From NCBI GenBank assembly GCA_016717705.1, contig JADKFD010000010.1:1-64000 (forward strand): 64,000 nt of DNA, written 5' to 3'. Source of the stretch: Rhodanobacteraceae bacterium (GTDB lineage: Bacteria > Pseudomonadota > Gammaproteobacteria > Xanthomonadales > SZUA-5). Below are positions 46,531 to 56,017 of this stretch, piece by piece. Numbering within the stretch: position 1 is the stretch's first letter; every line of letters starts with the position of its first letter. Both the position numbers and the translations under genes were made by a program. Under the pieces are notes generated by a model. The model searched no databases. It saw only the letters and a program-made list of their open reading frames with translations, and was not told the DNA's origin.

Positions 46531-47340
46531 ATGCCGCCGAATCTGGCAATTCGATGTGGCCTGGTATCCGGGCTGATGCTGGCAATCCCGGCATCAGCGG
46601 CGAGCATGGTGTTTCCGGTTGCGACCACGGCGCAACTGGTGGAGGCCATCCGCCAGGCCAACCAATCTGCCGAGGCGGACGTCATCACCCTCGAGCGTGC
46701 GCTCTTCGTTCTGGACCAGATCGAGGCGCCAGATCAGCGCGCGGCGCTACCGACGATCACCTCGCCGATCGTGATCCGCGGCAACGGTGCCGAACTCAGG
46801 CGCTACGCCCTGGATGACTTTCGCATCTTCCATGTGGCCGCTGACGGGCACTTGCGCCTGGAGCGCATCGTTATTGCCGAGGGCTCGCTGGGCGCGATTC
46901 GCAACTTCGGTCAGACCGAATTGCGGCGGGTACAACTGGTCGACAACACCGCCAGCAGCAACCTTGCCATCATCGAGAACTATGGCGAGATGCACATCGA
47001 TGCCTGCGAAGTGAGCTTCAACACGATCGCCGGCGCGACACGGGATGCCGGCACCATCGTCAACTGGGGCCAGTTGACGCTCACGGCGACGACCTTTGAA
47101 GCCAATGTGCTGTCGCGCCGCAATGCCGGTGCGGCATTGGCTTCGAGCGTGCTCAACTACGGCGAAGCGACGATCACCGATGTGGTCATCGCGGAGAACA
47201 TCGCCGGCGACTATGAGCTGAACGGTTCACCACAGGCGCCCTTCGTCAATCTGGGTAACGGACGCATCGAACTCCAGTTGGTGCGTGAGCGCGACAATTT
47301 GCCGGCTGAGGCTCTGGTTTCGAGTTCGCTGGCGCCTTAG
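46531..47340 (+). CDS. Secreted beta-helix-like protein of unknown function
   Basis: 269 residues with AAGGAGA upstream of ATG 46531 and a signal peptide (LVSGLMLAIPASAASMVF). The start of the mature part (TTAQLVEAIRQANQSAEADV) and the repeated pattern of short strands (LERIVIAEGSLGAIRNFGQT, NNTASSNLAIIENYG-like, TIVNWGQLTLTATTFEANVL) resemble the N-terminal unit of right-handed beta-helix/CSLREA-type proteins. No C-terminal anchor is seen. Function unknown. Confidence 0.65.
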   Translation: MPPNLAIRCGLVSGLMLAIPASAASMVFPVATTAQLVEAIRQANQSAEADVITLERALFVLDQIEAPDQRAALPTITSPIVIRGNGAELRRYALDDFRIFHVAADGHLRLERIVIAEGSLGAIRNFGQTELRRVQLVDNTASSNLAIIENYGEMHIDACEVSFNTIAGATRDAGTIVNWGQLTLTATTFEANVLSRRNAGAALASSVLNYGEATITDVVIAENIAGDYELNGSPQAPFVNLGNGRIELQLVRERDNLPAEALVSSSLAP

Positions 47341-47405
47341 CAGCCCGTCCACAGCCAAACATGGGATGGGCGACGAACCGTAGCTTGGGCTAAGGCGTAG
47401 CCGTT

Positions 47406-47436
47406 GCCCAACAATGGGGAAAACACTGTTGGGCAG
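47406..47436. repeat. TGCCCAACA hairpin
   Basis: TTGCCCAACA, a 12-base loop, then TGTTGGGCAG: a 9-base stem. No T-run follows, so a terminator is not supported. It sits just before the longer palindrome at 47488 in the gap between convergent genes. Confidence 0.45.
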
Positions 47437-47487
47437 GCTGCGCTTGGCCCAACGATCATGACCGTCAGGCCACTCGGAATGATGAGC

Positions 47488-47565
47488 GTAGGCTGTGGTG
47501 CCGCGCAGCGGCTCCCCGGCTCAAAAGCGCCGGGGAGCGCGATGAAGCCGCGCACCCCAGCCTAC
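47488..47565. repeat. GTAG-headed palindrome, different family
   Basis: GTAGGCTGTGGTGCCGCGC at the left is mirrored by GCGCACCCCAGCCTAC at the right, with inner arms GCTCCCCGGC and GCCGGGGAGC. Same overall plan as the main GTAG-REP family (GTAG foot, paired hairpins) but unrelated stem sequence. Confidence 0.65.
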
Positions 47566-47598
47566 GTCCACGGCGACCTACTACGCTTGCCGCCGGCC

Positions 47599-48978
47599 CT
47601 ACGACAGCACTGGCAGGACCTTGCCCGGATTGAGGATGCCGAGCGGATCGAACTGGGCCTTGATGGCGCGCATCAGGCCCAGCGTTGCGGCGGGTATGGC
47701 GCGCGGCAGGAAATCGCGCTTGTCGATGCCGATGCCGTGCTCACCGGAGAGCGTGCCATCGAGTGCGATGACCAGGTCGAAAACCTCGGTCAGGCAGGCG
47801 CTGGCGCGCGCTGTCGCGTCGCCCGCCAGCGGGTCGTAGAGCAGGTTGACGTGCAGATTGCCGTTGCCGGCGTGGCCGAAGCTGACGATCAGGGTGTCGT
47901 GGCGCGTGCTCAAGGCCTGCAGTCCACGGACCAGATCGGGCAATCGGGTCACCGGAACGACGACGTCCTCGTTGATCTTCTTCGGCGCCAGCGAGCGCAG
48001 GATCGGCGACAGCGCTTTGCGTGCCGCCCACAGCTCGCTGCTCTCGCTGGCGTTGGCAGATTGCCGTACCTCCAGGCAGCCCTGGCCGTTGGCAGCTGCC
48101 GCGATGGCGGCGAGCGCTTCGCCCAGCGCAATCGCCGAGCCATCGGCCTCGATCAACAGCAGCGCCTGCGCGCCAGTCGGCAGGGCGAGCCCGGCGCGCG
48201 TACGCAGCAGTTCGATCGCGCGGGCATCCATGAACTCCAGCGCCGAGGGCGTCGCCGGTTGCGCCATCAGTCGTGCCACGGCGTCGGCGGCGGCGTCGAT
48301 CGAGTCGTACAGCGCGCGCAGCACGGCGCGCGACTGCGGCAGCGGCGTCAACTTCAGCGTGGCTGAGGTGATCAGGCCCAGCGTGCCTTCCGAGCCGATC
48401 AGCAGGCGCGACAGGTCATAGCCGACCGCGCCCTTGGTGGTGAAGCTGCCGCAGGCGATGAGCTCGCCGGTCCCGGAGACGAAGCGCAGCCCGAGCACAT
48501 TCTCGCGGCAGGCGCCGTACTTGACCGTGCGCGGCCCGCCGGCGTTGCACGCCAGGTTGCCACCCACCGTGGAGTAGGGCGCGCTGGTGGGATCCGGCGG
48601 CCAGAAGAATCCGTGTGGTTGCAGCGCCGTCTGCAGATCGCCGTTGATGACGCCCGGCTCGACCACGGCAAAGCGGTTGCCGGTTTCGATGCGCGTGATC
48701 CGCTGCATGCGTTCGAAGCAGACCACGACACTGGGCACGATCGGCACGGTCGCGCCGGTGGTGGCCGTACCGCGGCCGCGGGCGACGATTGGCATGCGCA
48801 CGGCCGCGCAGGCGCGCACCAGCGACTGGACTTGCGTCTCGTCTGCCGGCAACGCGACCGCCAGCACCGGGCCGTGGCGTTTGGAATTGTCGTAGCCGTA
48901 GACCGCGCAGCTGGCGGCATCGGTCAGCAGCGCGTCGCGCGGCAAGGCATCGGACAGCGCAGTGGGCAGGCTGGTCAC
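47599..48978 (-). CDS. FAD-binding oxidoreductase (GlcD / D-lactate dehydrogenase-like)
   Basis: 459 residues from a GTG start (MTSLPTALSDALPRDALLTD). The FAD-binding PCMH/VAO domain includes ARGRGTATTGATVPIVPSVV, VVEPGVINGDLQTALQPHGF, DPTSAPYSTVGGNLACNAGG and GLITSATLKLTPLPQ. The C-terminal cap has FGHAGNGNLHVNLLYDP and the signature LDGTLSGEHGIGIDKRDFLP. These fit glycolate oxidase subunit GlcD or D-lactate dehydrogenases; the substrate is not decidable. Its start overlaps the yraN stop (48975-48978). Confidence 0.9.
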   Translation of the reverse strand: MTSLPTALSDALPRDALLTDAASCAVYGYDNSKRHGPVLAVALPADETQVQSLVRACAAVRMPIVARGRGTATTGATVPIVPSVVVCFERMQRITRIETGNRFAVVEPGVINGDLQTALQPHGFFWPPDPTSAPYSTVGGNLACNAGGPRTVKYGACRENVLGLRFVSGTGELIACGSFTTKGAVGYDLSRLLIGSEGTLGLITSATLKLTPLPQSRAVLRALYDSIDAAADAVARLMAQPATPSALEFMDARAIELLRTRAGLALPTGAQALLLIEADGSAIALGEALAAIAAAANGQGCLEVRQSANASESSELWAARKALSPILRSLAPKKINEDVVVPVTRLPDLVRGLQALSTRHDTLIVSFGHAGNGNLHVNLLYDPLAGDATARASACLTEVFDLVIALDGTLSGEHGIGIDKRDFLPRAIPAATLGLMRAIKAQFDPLGILNPGKVLPVLS

Positions 48979-49356
48979 CAGCCCGCCTGGTCAAGGGCAA
49001 TGACGTTCTTGACCCAGCGCAGTCCGCCGGCGCCGAGCGCGATGACGTCGAAGCGGGTCGTCCAGCGGGCGTATTTCGCGTGGTCGGCGAGGAAAGTTCG
49101 CGCCGCAGCGATCAAACGCCGCTGCTTGGTCGCGGACACGCTGTCGAGGCCATCGCCATGGCTCGCTTCGGCGCGAAAGCGCACTTCGACGAAGACCAGC
49201 GTGTTGCCATCGCGCATGACCAGATCGAGTTCGCCGCCGCGCGCGACAAAATTGCGCGCGATCAGCGTCAGGCCAGCGGCGCGCAGGTGGGCGAGGGCGG
49301 CGGATTCGGCTTGGTCGCCAGTTGCTGTTTTGCGGTGCGTGATTTTCGCGACGCAC
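48975..49356 (-). CDS. yraN: UPF0102 / YraN family protein with disrupted start
   Basis: The conserved part reads TGDQAESAALAHLRAAGLTL, ARNFVARGGELDLVMRDGNT, FVEVRFRAEASHGDG and ends VKNVIALDQAGW. This is the nuclease-fold UPF0102 domain (E..LD..EVR/K). No ATG, GTG or TTG exists in frame between the upstream stop at 49365 and the internal ATG at 49217. A strong AGGAGG with GTG at 49356 lies upstream but in another frame; one base must be removed to join it. This 5' end overlaps a GTAG-type repeat (49346-49422), so the native start may have been overwritten. The gene order rsmI / lpoA-yraN is the usual one. Confidence 0.75.
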
Positions 49357-49422
49357 GCGTCCTCCTACAAGAGCCGGGTTCCGACGCCGTTCCGCAGGAG
49401 CGACGTGTACGTCGCGACCAGC
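49346..49422. repeat. AGGAGCGACGTG REP pair at the yraN 5' end
   Basis: An inverted pair: TCGCGACGCACGCGTCCTCC (reverse of GGAGGACGCGTGCGTCGCGA) and CAGGAGCGACGTGTACGTCG ending CGACC. Each half is a hairpin of GACG(C/T)G type. The related sequence GTAGGAGCGACGTGTGCGTC occurs at 60431. It forms the region between yraN and lpoA. Confidence 0.6.
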
Positions 49423-49472
49423 GGCCGGCAGCGCGCATGGCGAAAAACAGCGCCCGCAGCCGCTCGAACACC

Positions 49473-51267
49473 TCAATCCACCGGCCGCGGCGTGGCGCCG
49501 GTGTAGCGCGCCCAGCCTGGCTCGCGACGGATGCGGCCGTTGGGGTCGGCGCTGAGTGCGCCGGTGGCGCCGATCACCGGCCGGCCGGTGTTGCGCTCCA
49601 GCCACTCCAGATGCGGCAGCAGCCGATAGGCGTCGATGCCGAAGGCGAACAGGCGCGCGGCGGGTCCCGACGCGGTCTTCATCGACACCACCTGGGCGCG
49701 GGTCGGGATCGACGGCTCATCGCTGGCGCCGAGCAGCCACGGCACTTCGCAGAACTCGACGCCATCCAGATCGATATCCGACGCGCTGTTGCTGCCGCCA
49801 TAGATCGCGCTGGTCGACAGGATCGGGAAGCGCGTCGCTTCCAGGACTCTTCAGTTGCGGCAGCAGCAGGCGTGCCTGGGCATTGCGCGCGAACAGGAAT
49901 ATCGCGTCGACATCGGCGCGCGGCGTCGGGTCCATCTTCAGTTCAGTGCCGAGCAGACCGCGCAGGAATTGCACGCGGGCCTGGCTTTGCTCGATGCCGG
50001 TGAGGCGCCGCAGTTCCGCGGTCTGGTCTGCCGCCGACGGATCGTACTCGGCCTGGCCGGCCACCACGCCGCCCTGGCCGCGCAGCCGCTCACCGAAGGC
50101 GGCTGCGGCGCGCAAGCCGACATCGTCCTTGGGCACCAGCACCAGGGCGCGCTTCAAGCCGCGCTGGATCATGCGGTCGGCGGCCGACACCGCTTCCTCC
50201 TCGGGCAGCAGGGCGAATTGCAGGCTGCCCGGCGGCGGCAGGGCCTGCGCGTCGGCGTAGTTCAGCGCCAGCGTCGGCACGCGCGGGACATCGCTCTGGA
50301 ACAGTGCGGTGACCGCTTCGCGCGAAATCGGTCCGAGCACGCGCTCGGCGCCTTCTTCGAGCGCCAGCCGGTAGGCGGCCATCGCCTCTTCGACGGTGCT
50401 GCCGACATCGTAGACCTTGAGCGCCGGGCGCGGATTCGGATCGGCGAAATAGGCGGCGAAAATGCCCTCCCGCACGGCAGCTGCCGCAGCCGCCAACGGG
50501 CCCTTGCTCGGCAGCAGCAGCGCCACGCGACCGTAGGTGGCGCGTTCGACGTTTGCCAGCACCATCGCCGGCGCGGAGGCTTCGAGCGGGCGGGTCGACG
50601 CGATATCGGAGGCATAGCTGCCGCTGGCGCCGCTGGCTTCGGCCTTGGCACGGGCGCCAGCCAGCAGCCACGAGTACAAGGGGTCATTGCGATCGGCTTC
50701 GCGCAGGCGCTGGCGCAGGTCGTCTTCGGGCAATTTGCCGACCAGATTGCGGATTTCGCCAGCGTTGGCTTGCTTGTCCTGGCCCTCATCGAGCAGCGCA
50801 TCCAGGGCAACACGATCGGCAATCGCTTCGAGTGTCTCGCCGCGCAAGGCATGTGCGCGCGCCCGCAGTTCATAGAATCGCGGCGCGCGCTCCTGCGGGA
50901 TGCTGTTGTCGGGTGCTGCCAGCAGCGCCAGCGCGCCATCGGCATCATTGCGGGCCAGCGCCAACTCGGCTTGCATGAGGTCCAGCCGGAACTGGTCCTC
51001 GACCGGCAGCTTGCGCCGGTCGATCTCATCGATCTGCGCCTGCATCGCCGCGCTGTCGCCCTCTTCCCGATAGGCCTCGGCCGCGCGCAGCTGATAGCGC
51101 GAACGCTCGCCGCGGTTGGCCTTGGCCAGATCCAGCCAGGCTTGCGCGGAGGCGCGGAACTCGCCCTGCAGATACAGCGTCTGCGCGTCCATCTCGCTTG
51201 GCAGGTCGGCGCGCCGCGAGGGACTGCTCTGGCAGGCGGCGAGCGCCAGCGCCAGCAGAGCGACCAG
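49473..51267 (-). CDS. lpoA: LpoA-like outer-membrane lipoprotein activator of penicillin-binding protein, frameshifted, start lost
   Basis: LpoA activates PBP1A from the outer membrane. The N-terminal TPR-like half (MDAQTLYLQGEFRASAQAWL, RNLVGKLPEDDLRQRLREAD) is followed by a periplasmic-binding-protein-like half (YGRVALLLPSKGPLAAAAAA, ERVLGPISREAVTALFQSDV, KMDPTPRADVDAIFLFARNA). At about 49845 an extra C shifts the frame; the next frame continues SLEATRFPILSTSAIYGGSN to WARYTGATPRPVD and a stop at 49473. Upstream, a lipoprotein signal (SRAALVALLALALAAC, lipobox LAAC, Cys codon at 51232-51234) is in frame but has no ATG/GTG/TTG; a CTG at 51267 is the only candidate. A GTAG-REP abuts this point. 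Divergent from rsmI, as is usual. Confidence 0.83.
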
Positions 51268-51308
51268 GGCCGCCCTCGAGAGTCCGGTTCGTCCGGCAAA
51301 GCCCGCAC

Positions 51309-51382
51309 GTAGGTCACGTTGCCCGCAGGGCTACGTGACATCGGGCCACCCGTCACGTAGCCCTGCGGGCAACGTGACCTGC
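51309..51382. repeat. GTAG-REP long palindrome, copy 5
   Basis: GTAGGTCACGTTGCCC, loop GCA, GGGCTACGTGAC, 12-base spacer, GTCACGTAGCCC, loop TGC, GGGCAACGTGACCTGC. The inner stem GCCC/GGGC equals that of copy 1. It occupies the divergent region between lpoA and rsmI, where both promoters must lie. Confidence 0.85.
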
Positions 51383-51495
51383 ACTCAACGTGCGGGTCTG
51401 GTGCGAGCGCGCCGGCGCGCGTCGAAGACAGCTTCAGCGTCATGGTCAAAGCGCTATCGTGCGGAATCAGCGCCACATCATAGCTTGGGGGGATC

Positions 51496-52341
51496 ATGAC
51501 CAGTGCTAGCGCCACCGTGGCATCGACGCTTTATGTCGTGGCCACGCCGATCGGCCATCTCGACGATCTGTCGCCGCGCGCGGCCCAGGTTCTGGGCGAA
51601 GTCGATGCGATTCTGGTCGAGGACACGCGCCAGAGTGCGGTATTGCTGCGTCACGCGGGTATTTCCCGGCCGATGCTGGCGGTACACGAACACAACGAGG
51701 GGGATCGTGCGGCGACATTGGTGGAGCGCTTGCGCGCCGGCCAGCGGCTGGCGCTGATCTCCGACGCCGGCACGCCGTTGATCAGCGATCCGGGTTTCCG
51801 CCTGGTCGCCGCGGTGCGTGCCGCCGGTTTTGCCGTCAGTCCGATTCCCGGCCCGTGCGCGCTGGTCGCGGCACTGTCGGTAGCCGGTCTGCCGACTGAC
51901 CGCTTCAGTTTCGAAGGCTTTCTGCCGGCTCGGGCCGGTGAGCGGCGCACCCGGCTGGAGTCGGTCGCGCTGGATCCGCGCACCCTGGTCTACTACGAGG
52001 CGCCACACCGGATCGAGGAAACCCTGGAGGCAGCCATCGAGGCCTTCGGCGCCAGTCGTCGCGCGGTCATCGGTCGCGAACTGACCAAGCGCTTCGAGAC
52101 CATACTCGACGGCACGCTGGCCGAACTGCTGGCGCGGGTCAAGGCCGATGCCGACCAGCAGCGCGGCGAGATCGTGCTGGTGGTCGCCGGGGCGCCGGCC
52201 AGCGATGATGCGGCCAGGATTGCCGAGGGCAAGCGACTGTATGCCTTGCTGGTCGCGGAATTGCCTCCGGCGCGCGCCGCCAAGGTCGCCGCCGCCTGGG
52301 TGGGGGTGGCGAAGAAGGCGCTCTACGGCGGTGGGGAGTAG
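51496..52341 (+). CDS. rsmI: 16S rRNA (cytidine-1402-2'-O)-methyltransferase RsmI
   Basis: 281 residues, normal RsmI length. It belongs to the tetrapyrrole-methylase fold: LYVVATPIGHLDDLSPRAAQ, ILVEDTRQSAVLLRHAGI, LISDAGTPLISDPGFRLV, IPGPCALVAALSVAGLPTD, FSFEGFLPARAGERR, YYEAPHRIEETL and GRELTKRFETILDGTL are all signature segments. It methylates the 2'-hydroxyl of C1402 in 16S rRNA. GGGGGGATC precedes the ATG. The TAG stop is formed by the GTAG head of REP copy 6. Confidence 0.95.
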   Translation: MTSASATVASTLYVVATPIGHLDDLSPRAAQVLGEVDAILVEDTRQSAVLLRHAGISRPMLAVHEHNEGDRAATLVERLRAGQRLALISDAGTPLISDPGFRLVAAVRAAGFAVSPIPGPCALVAALSVAGLPTDRFSFEGFLPARAGERRTRLESVALDPRTLVYYEAPHRIEETLEAAIEAFGASRRAVIGRELTKRFETILDGTLAELLARVKADADQQRGEIVLVVAGAPASDDAARIAEGKRLYALLVAELPPARAAKVAAAWVGVAKKALYGGGE

Positions 52342-52435
52342 GTCACGTTGGCCCGCGGGCAGGACTAGGGACGAGTGACGCGTGCCGCGGCGCCTTTTGG
52401 TCGTCGTAGTCCGCTGGGCGGACAACGTGACCTAC
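52338..52435. repeat. GTAG-REP long palindrome, diverged copy 6
   Basis: GTAGGTCACGTTGGCCCGCG at the left and GTAGTCCGCTGGGCGGACAA followed by CGTGACCTAC at the right. The inner arms are more diverged than in other copies. The GTAG head supplies the rsmI stop codon. Confidence 0.7.
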
Positions 52436-52528
52436 GCCAACGGACCGCCGGCACGCGGCCCAAGTCATTTGCACCCTCGAACGCGCCATCGAAATCGCCC
52501 CCCGCGCGATGCGCGTAATATTCCATCC

Positions 52529-53089
52529 ATGTCCGACCCTGCCGATACCAACAGCCTGCTGGCGCTCTGGAGTCGCGGTGAAGCCGCCGCCGGCGATGCG
52601 CTGCTGCGGCGCTTCTACGACGAGTTGCGCGGCCTTGCCGCGGCGCAGCTGGGACGCGAGTGGTCGCGGCAGACGCTGCAGGCCACCGAATTGGTGCATG
52701 AGGCCTGGTTTCGACTGTGCGGCGATGTCGAACCCAGTTTCGACAATCGCCGGCACTTCTTCGGTTGCGCGGCGCGCGCGATGCGCCAGGCATTGATCGA
52801 CCGCTCGCGGCGGCGCCAGGCGGACAAACGCGGCTCGGGACTGGAACGGGTGCAGTTCGACGAGTTGCTGGATCTGCCCAGTCGCCCGGATGTCGATCTG
52901 ATCGAACTCGACGACGCCCTGCGCCGCCTGGAAACGCTGGATGCCGAGCAGGCGCGCATCGTCGAGTTGCGCTATTTCCTCGGTTTCACCATCGAACAGA
53001 CCGCCGCCGCGCTCGATCTGCATCCGAGCGCGGTCAATCGCAAGTGGGAAAGTGCGCGCGCATGGCTGCTGAAGACCCTGCAACCGTAG
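52529..53089 (+). CDS. ECF-type RNA polymerase sigma factor (TIGR02999-like)
   Basis: 186 residues starting MSDPADTNSLLALWSRGEAA. The sigma region 2 (LLRRFYDELRGLAAAQLGRE, TELVHEAWFRLCG, FFGCAARAMRQALIDRSRRR) and region 4 (QARIVELRYFLGFTIEQTAA, LDLHPSAVNRKWESARAWL) match the ECF subgroup usually paired with a Ser/Thr kinase. Its stop lies 27 bases inside the kinase gene that follows, so the two are co-translated. No anti-sigma factor is present; control by the kinase is the likely mode. Confidence 0.9.
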   Translation: MSDPADTNSLLALWSRGEAAAGDALLRRFYDELRGLAAAQLGREWSRQTLQATELVHEAWFRLCGDVEPSFDNRRHFFGCAARAMRQALIDRSRRRQADKRGSGLERVQFDELLDLPSRPDVDLIELDDALRRLETLDAEQARIVELRYFLGFTIEQTAAALDLHPSAVNRKWESARAWLLKTLQP

Positions 53090-55504
53090 ATCCGGACGAC
53101 GCCGTCCGCTACCGGAGCCTGTGCGCCGCATTCGATCGGCTGCATCCGCTCGTGGCGGAGGAGCGTGCCGTGGCGTTGGACGAACTGCGCGCCAGCGATC
53201 CCGGACTGGTCGATGAACTGATCGAGATGCTCAACGCCAGCGAGCAGCCGGGATTGTCGGTCGATCGCCCGCTGCCGGCGCAAGCCTTGCCCGACGATCT
53301 TGGCGACGAGCGCGGCTATCGCGTGCTGCGCGAGATCGGTCGCGGCGGCATGGGGCGCGTGCTGCTGGCGGAGCGCGCTGATGGACGCTTCACCCGTCAG
53401 GTTGCGATCAAGGTGCTCGACCGCTCTCCGGACGACGCCGACTGGCGTCGCCGCTTCCTCGCCGAACGCGAAATCCTGGCGCGCCTGATCCACCCGCAGA
53501 TCGTGCGCCTGCTGGATGCCGGCGAGACCGCGAGCGGCGTGCCCTATCTGGTGATGGAATACGTCGATGGCGAACCGCTGGATCGTTATCTGCGGGCCCA
53601 TGCGCTGGCGTTGGAGGCACGCCTGACGCTGTTCGAGCGGATCGCTGCAGCAGTGGCCTACGCGCACCAGATGCTGGTGGCGCACCGCGACATCAAGCCG
53701 GCAAACGTGCTGGTCGGCAACGACGGCCAGCCGCACCTGCTCGATTTTGGCATCGCCCGCCTGTTGTCGGAGCAGGCCGCCACGGCGACCGCGGCGCGCG
53801 CGCTGACGCCGCGCTATGCCGCGCCGGAACAGGTCGCCGGCACGCCGAGCACGGCGGCGCTGGATGTCTATCAGCTCGGAGTGCTGCTCTACGAGATGCT
53901 CGCCGGCGTGCCGCCGTTCGCGCAGTACGATGGCGCGGCGCTGCTGCGTGCGGTGCTGGAAGAGGATCCGCCGCCGCCGGGCAAGCTGGCGCGGTCGCGC
54001 GATGCGGTCGACGCGCGGCGCATCGATGCCGACCTGGATGCCATCTGCCTGCGCGCGCTGCGCAAGGAGCCATCCCGGCGCTACGCCAGTGTCGATGCGC
54101 TGCTGGCCGATCTGGAACGCTGGCGCAAGGGCGAACCGGTGCGCGCCAGCGACGGCGGCTGGTGGTATCGCAGCAGCAAGTTCGCGCGGCGGCATTGGCG
54201 GTCACTGGCGATTGTGCTGTTGCTGCTCGGGTTGACTGCAGGCTTCGTTGCGCGGCTGGATCGCGAACTTGAACGCAGCGAACGTGAGCGCGAGGTGGCG
54301 CTGCAGGCCACCGAGCTGATCGTCGACGTGATCGGGCAGGCCGATCCCTCGCGCGCGCAAGGCGAGGAACTGACCCTGCGCGAGGCGCTTGACCAGAGCG
54401 TCGAACGCCTGCGACAGATCGAGAATCTGCCGCCTTCGGTGCGCGCCCGCGTGCTCGAGGCGGTCGGCGCCACCTATGTCGAGCTGTCGAAGCCGAGCCA
54501 GGCCATTCCGTTGCTGGGTGAGGCCGCCGCTGCCTTCCGACGCGACGGTGACATCGACGGCCAGTTGCGCGCGCAGCATGCGCAGGCCATTGCCATGCAG
54601 GACCTGGGCAATTATCCGCAGGCGCAGGCGGCGCTCGAGGCCGTACTGGCGGCGCGCGCCGCCGCCGGACTGCGCGGCGATGCCTTCGAAGCGGAGCTGC
54701 ACAGTTCTCTGGCCAACCTGCACCAGTACCAGCGGCGGCGTCCCGAGGCGCTGGCAGAGTTCGACCAGGCGCTGGTCATCCTGCGCGCCATGGCCAGTCC
54801 AGACCAGGAGCAGCTGGCGCATACCCTGAGAAATCTCGGTGATATCCGCACCGCGCAGGGCGATGTGGCCGGCGGTCTTGCGGCCCTGGTCGAGGCCCAG
54901 GAGCTGATCCACAAGCTCTACGGTCCGGACCATCCGGACAGCATCCGCTTGCTGCGCATGCTCGGCCGCAATGCGCAACGGCGCGGCGCCTATGACGAAG
55001 CGCTCGGCTATTTCGAACAGGGCTGGGAACGCGCCAGGCGCGTATTTACGGCACCACATGGCGTACGCACGCTGCTGGCACACCCGCTGGCGCTGGCCTA
55101 TCTGCACCGCGGCGATGTCGAAGCTGGCGAGCGGTTGATGCGTCAGGCTGCCGATGAGGCCGATGCCTTGTATCCGCCGCAACACCCGAGTCGCGCCACC
55201 ATCGCCGCCGATCTGGCGCTGATCCTGCTGGCAGCCGACAAGTTCGACGAAGCGCGGACCCTGGCGGAGTCGGCCCGGGACGTGCGCCGGGCCATCGGCG
55301 ACGAAGACACCTCGGTCGCGCAGCCGGAACTGCTGCTGGCGGTGCTCGATTGCCTGGGCGACAGGCCGGTTTCACAGGGCGTCCGACGCCGTCGCCGCGC
55401 TCGATCGCGTGCGGGCGGATCCCGATGCTCTCGCCGGCACTGGCTGCGGCCGCTATGCCCGGCACGCGGCAGAGCGTTCCGCGAATCCCCCGGTACCTGA
55501 ATAG
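53062..55504 (+). CDS. Membrane-anchored Ser/Thr protein kinase with C-terminal TPR region, frameshifted near the end
   Basis: About 813 residues. Kinase domain: GRGGMGRVLLAERADGR (about 93), VAIKVLD with catalytic Lys (about 115), HRDIKPANVLVG (about 209) and DFGIARLLSEQ. Then a single transmembrane helix (RSLAIVLLLLGLTAGFVARL, about 382-400) and a periplasmic region of tetratricopeptide-like repeats (AIPLLGEAAAAFRRDGDI, EALGYFEQGWERARRVF). Near 55375 the frame shifts by one base; the next frame gives SDAVAALDRVRADPDALAGT and stops at 55504. It is translationally coupled to the ECF sigma factor, the usual partner of this kinase type. Confidence 0.88.
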
Positions 55505-55520
55505 GGGCCCGGTGTCCCTC

Positions 55521-55556
55521 GTAGCCCGGTGTACGCGCGTCAGCGCGTTCACCGGG
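55521..55556. repeat. GTAG-headed single hairpin
   Basis: GTAGCCCGGTG, loop region with CGCG/GCGC, then CACCGGG. A REP-like unit with the GTAG foot, downstream of the kinase gene. Confidence 0.5.
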
Positions 55557-55625
55557 TGCGCTGCGTCGCCCCGCGCCAGGTGAATCGACTACGCGATACA
55601 TCGGCCTACCCGGCTTCATCGCGTT

Positions 55626-55658
55626 CGGCCGGTGAATCGCTGCGCGATACACCGGCCG
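55626..55658. repeat. CGGCCGGTG hairpin
   Basis: CGGCCGGTG, about 15 bases, then CACCGGCCG: a 9-base perfect stem. Sequence between 55556 and 55626 contains related broken copies (GGTGAATCGACTACGCGATA). Confidence 0.5.
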
Positions 55659-55684
55659 ACCCAAGCCCGTGATCGCCGCGGCAT

Positions 55685-55970
55685 TCACTCGAACCCGTCC
55701 CGATGCAGCCGTTCGCCATCGGTGAGCAGGCGCGCCGTGAACACCGAGCCATCGATCGTCGCAATGCAATCCGGCGCGACGCTGCCGACCAGCAGCGTGG
55801 TGTCGCCCCAGGACGCGAGGTTGGCGAAGCGTTGCGGCGGTGCCATTCCCGCAGCGCAGGTGGGGCGGGGGGCGGCCCCCCCCCCCCCCCCCGCCCGGCG
55901 GCGCCCGTCCGGGTCCGCGTCGCGCCAACCGGGCCGGAGAAAACGCCACGATCTTGCGCATGTGCCCGTT
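55685..55970 (-). pseudogene. Fragment of a secreted-protein gene with GFE tail, interrupted by a C17 tract
   Basis: On the minus strand, 55860 to 55685 encodes RFANLASWGDTTLLVGSVAP and ends ERLHRDGFE at the stop, a convincing C-terminus of the GFE-tail type. Upstream it runs into a tract with 17 consecutive C (55876-55892, plus strand). Beyond that, MRKIVAFSPARLARR at about 55961 could be the start of the same gene. No full-length frame connects them. Either a decayed gene or one with missing sequence at the homopolymer. Confidence 0.5.
55860..55899. other. G/C homopolymer tract with C17
   Basis: GGTGGGGCGGGGGGCGG is followed by 17 C (55876-55892) and GCCCGGCG. It breaks an otherwise recognisable coding segment, as do the tracts near 1984 and 10764. 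Confidence 0.55.
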
Positions 55971-56017
55971 GAAGGACGTCAGATCGACGTCCGCACTTCA
56001 ACTGCCGGAGATCCGCC

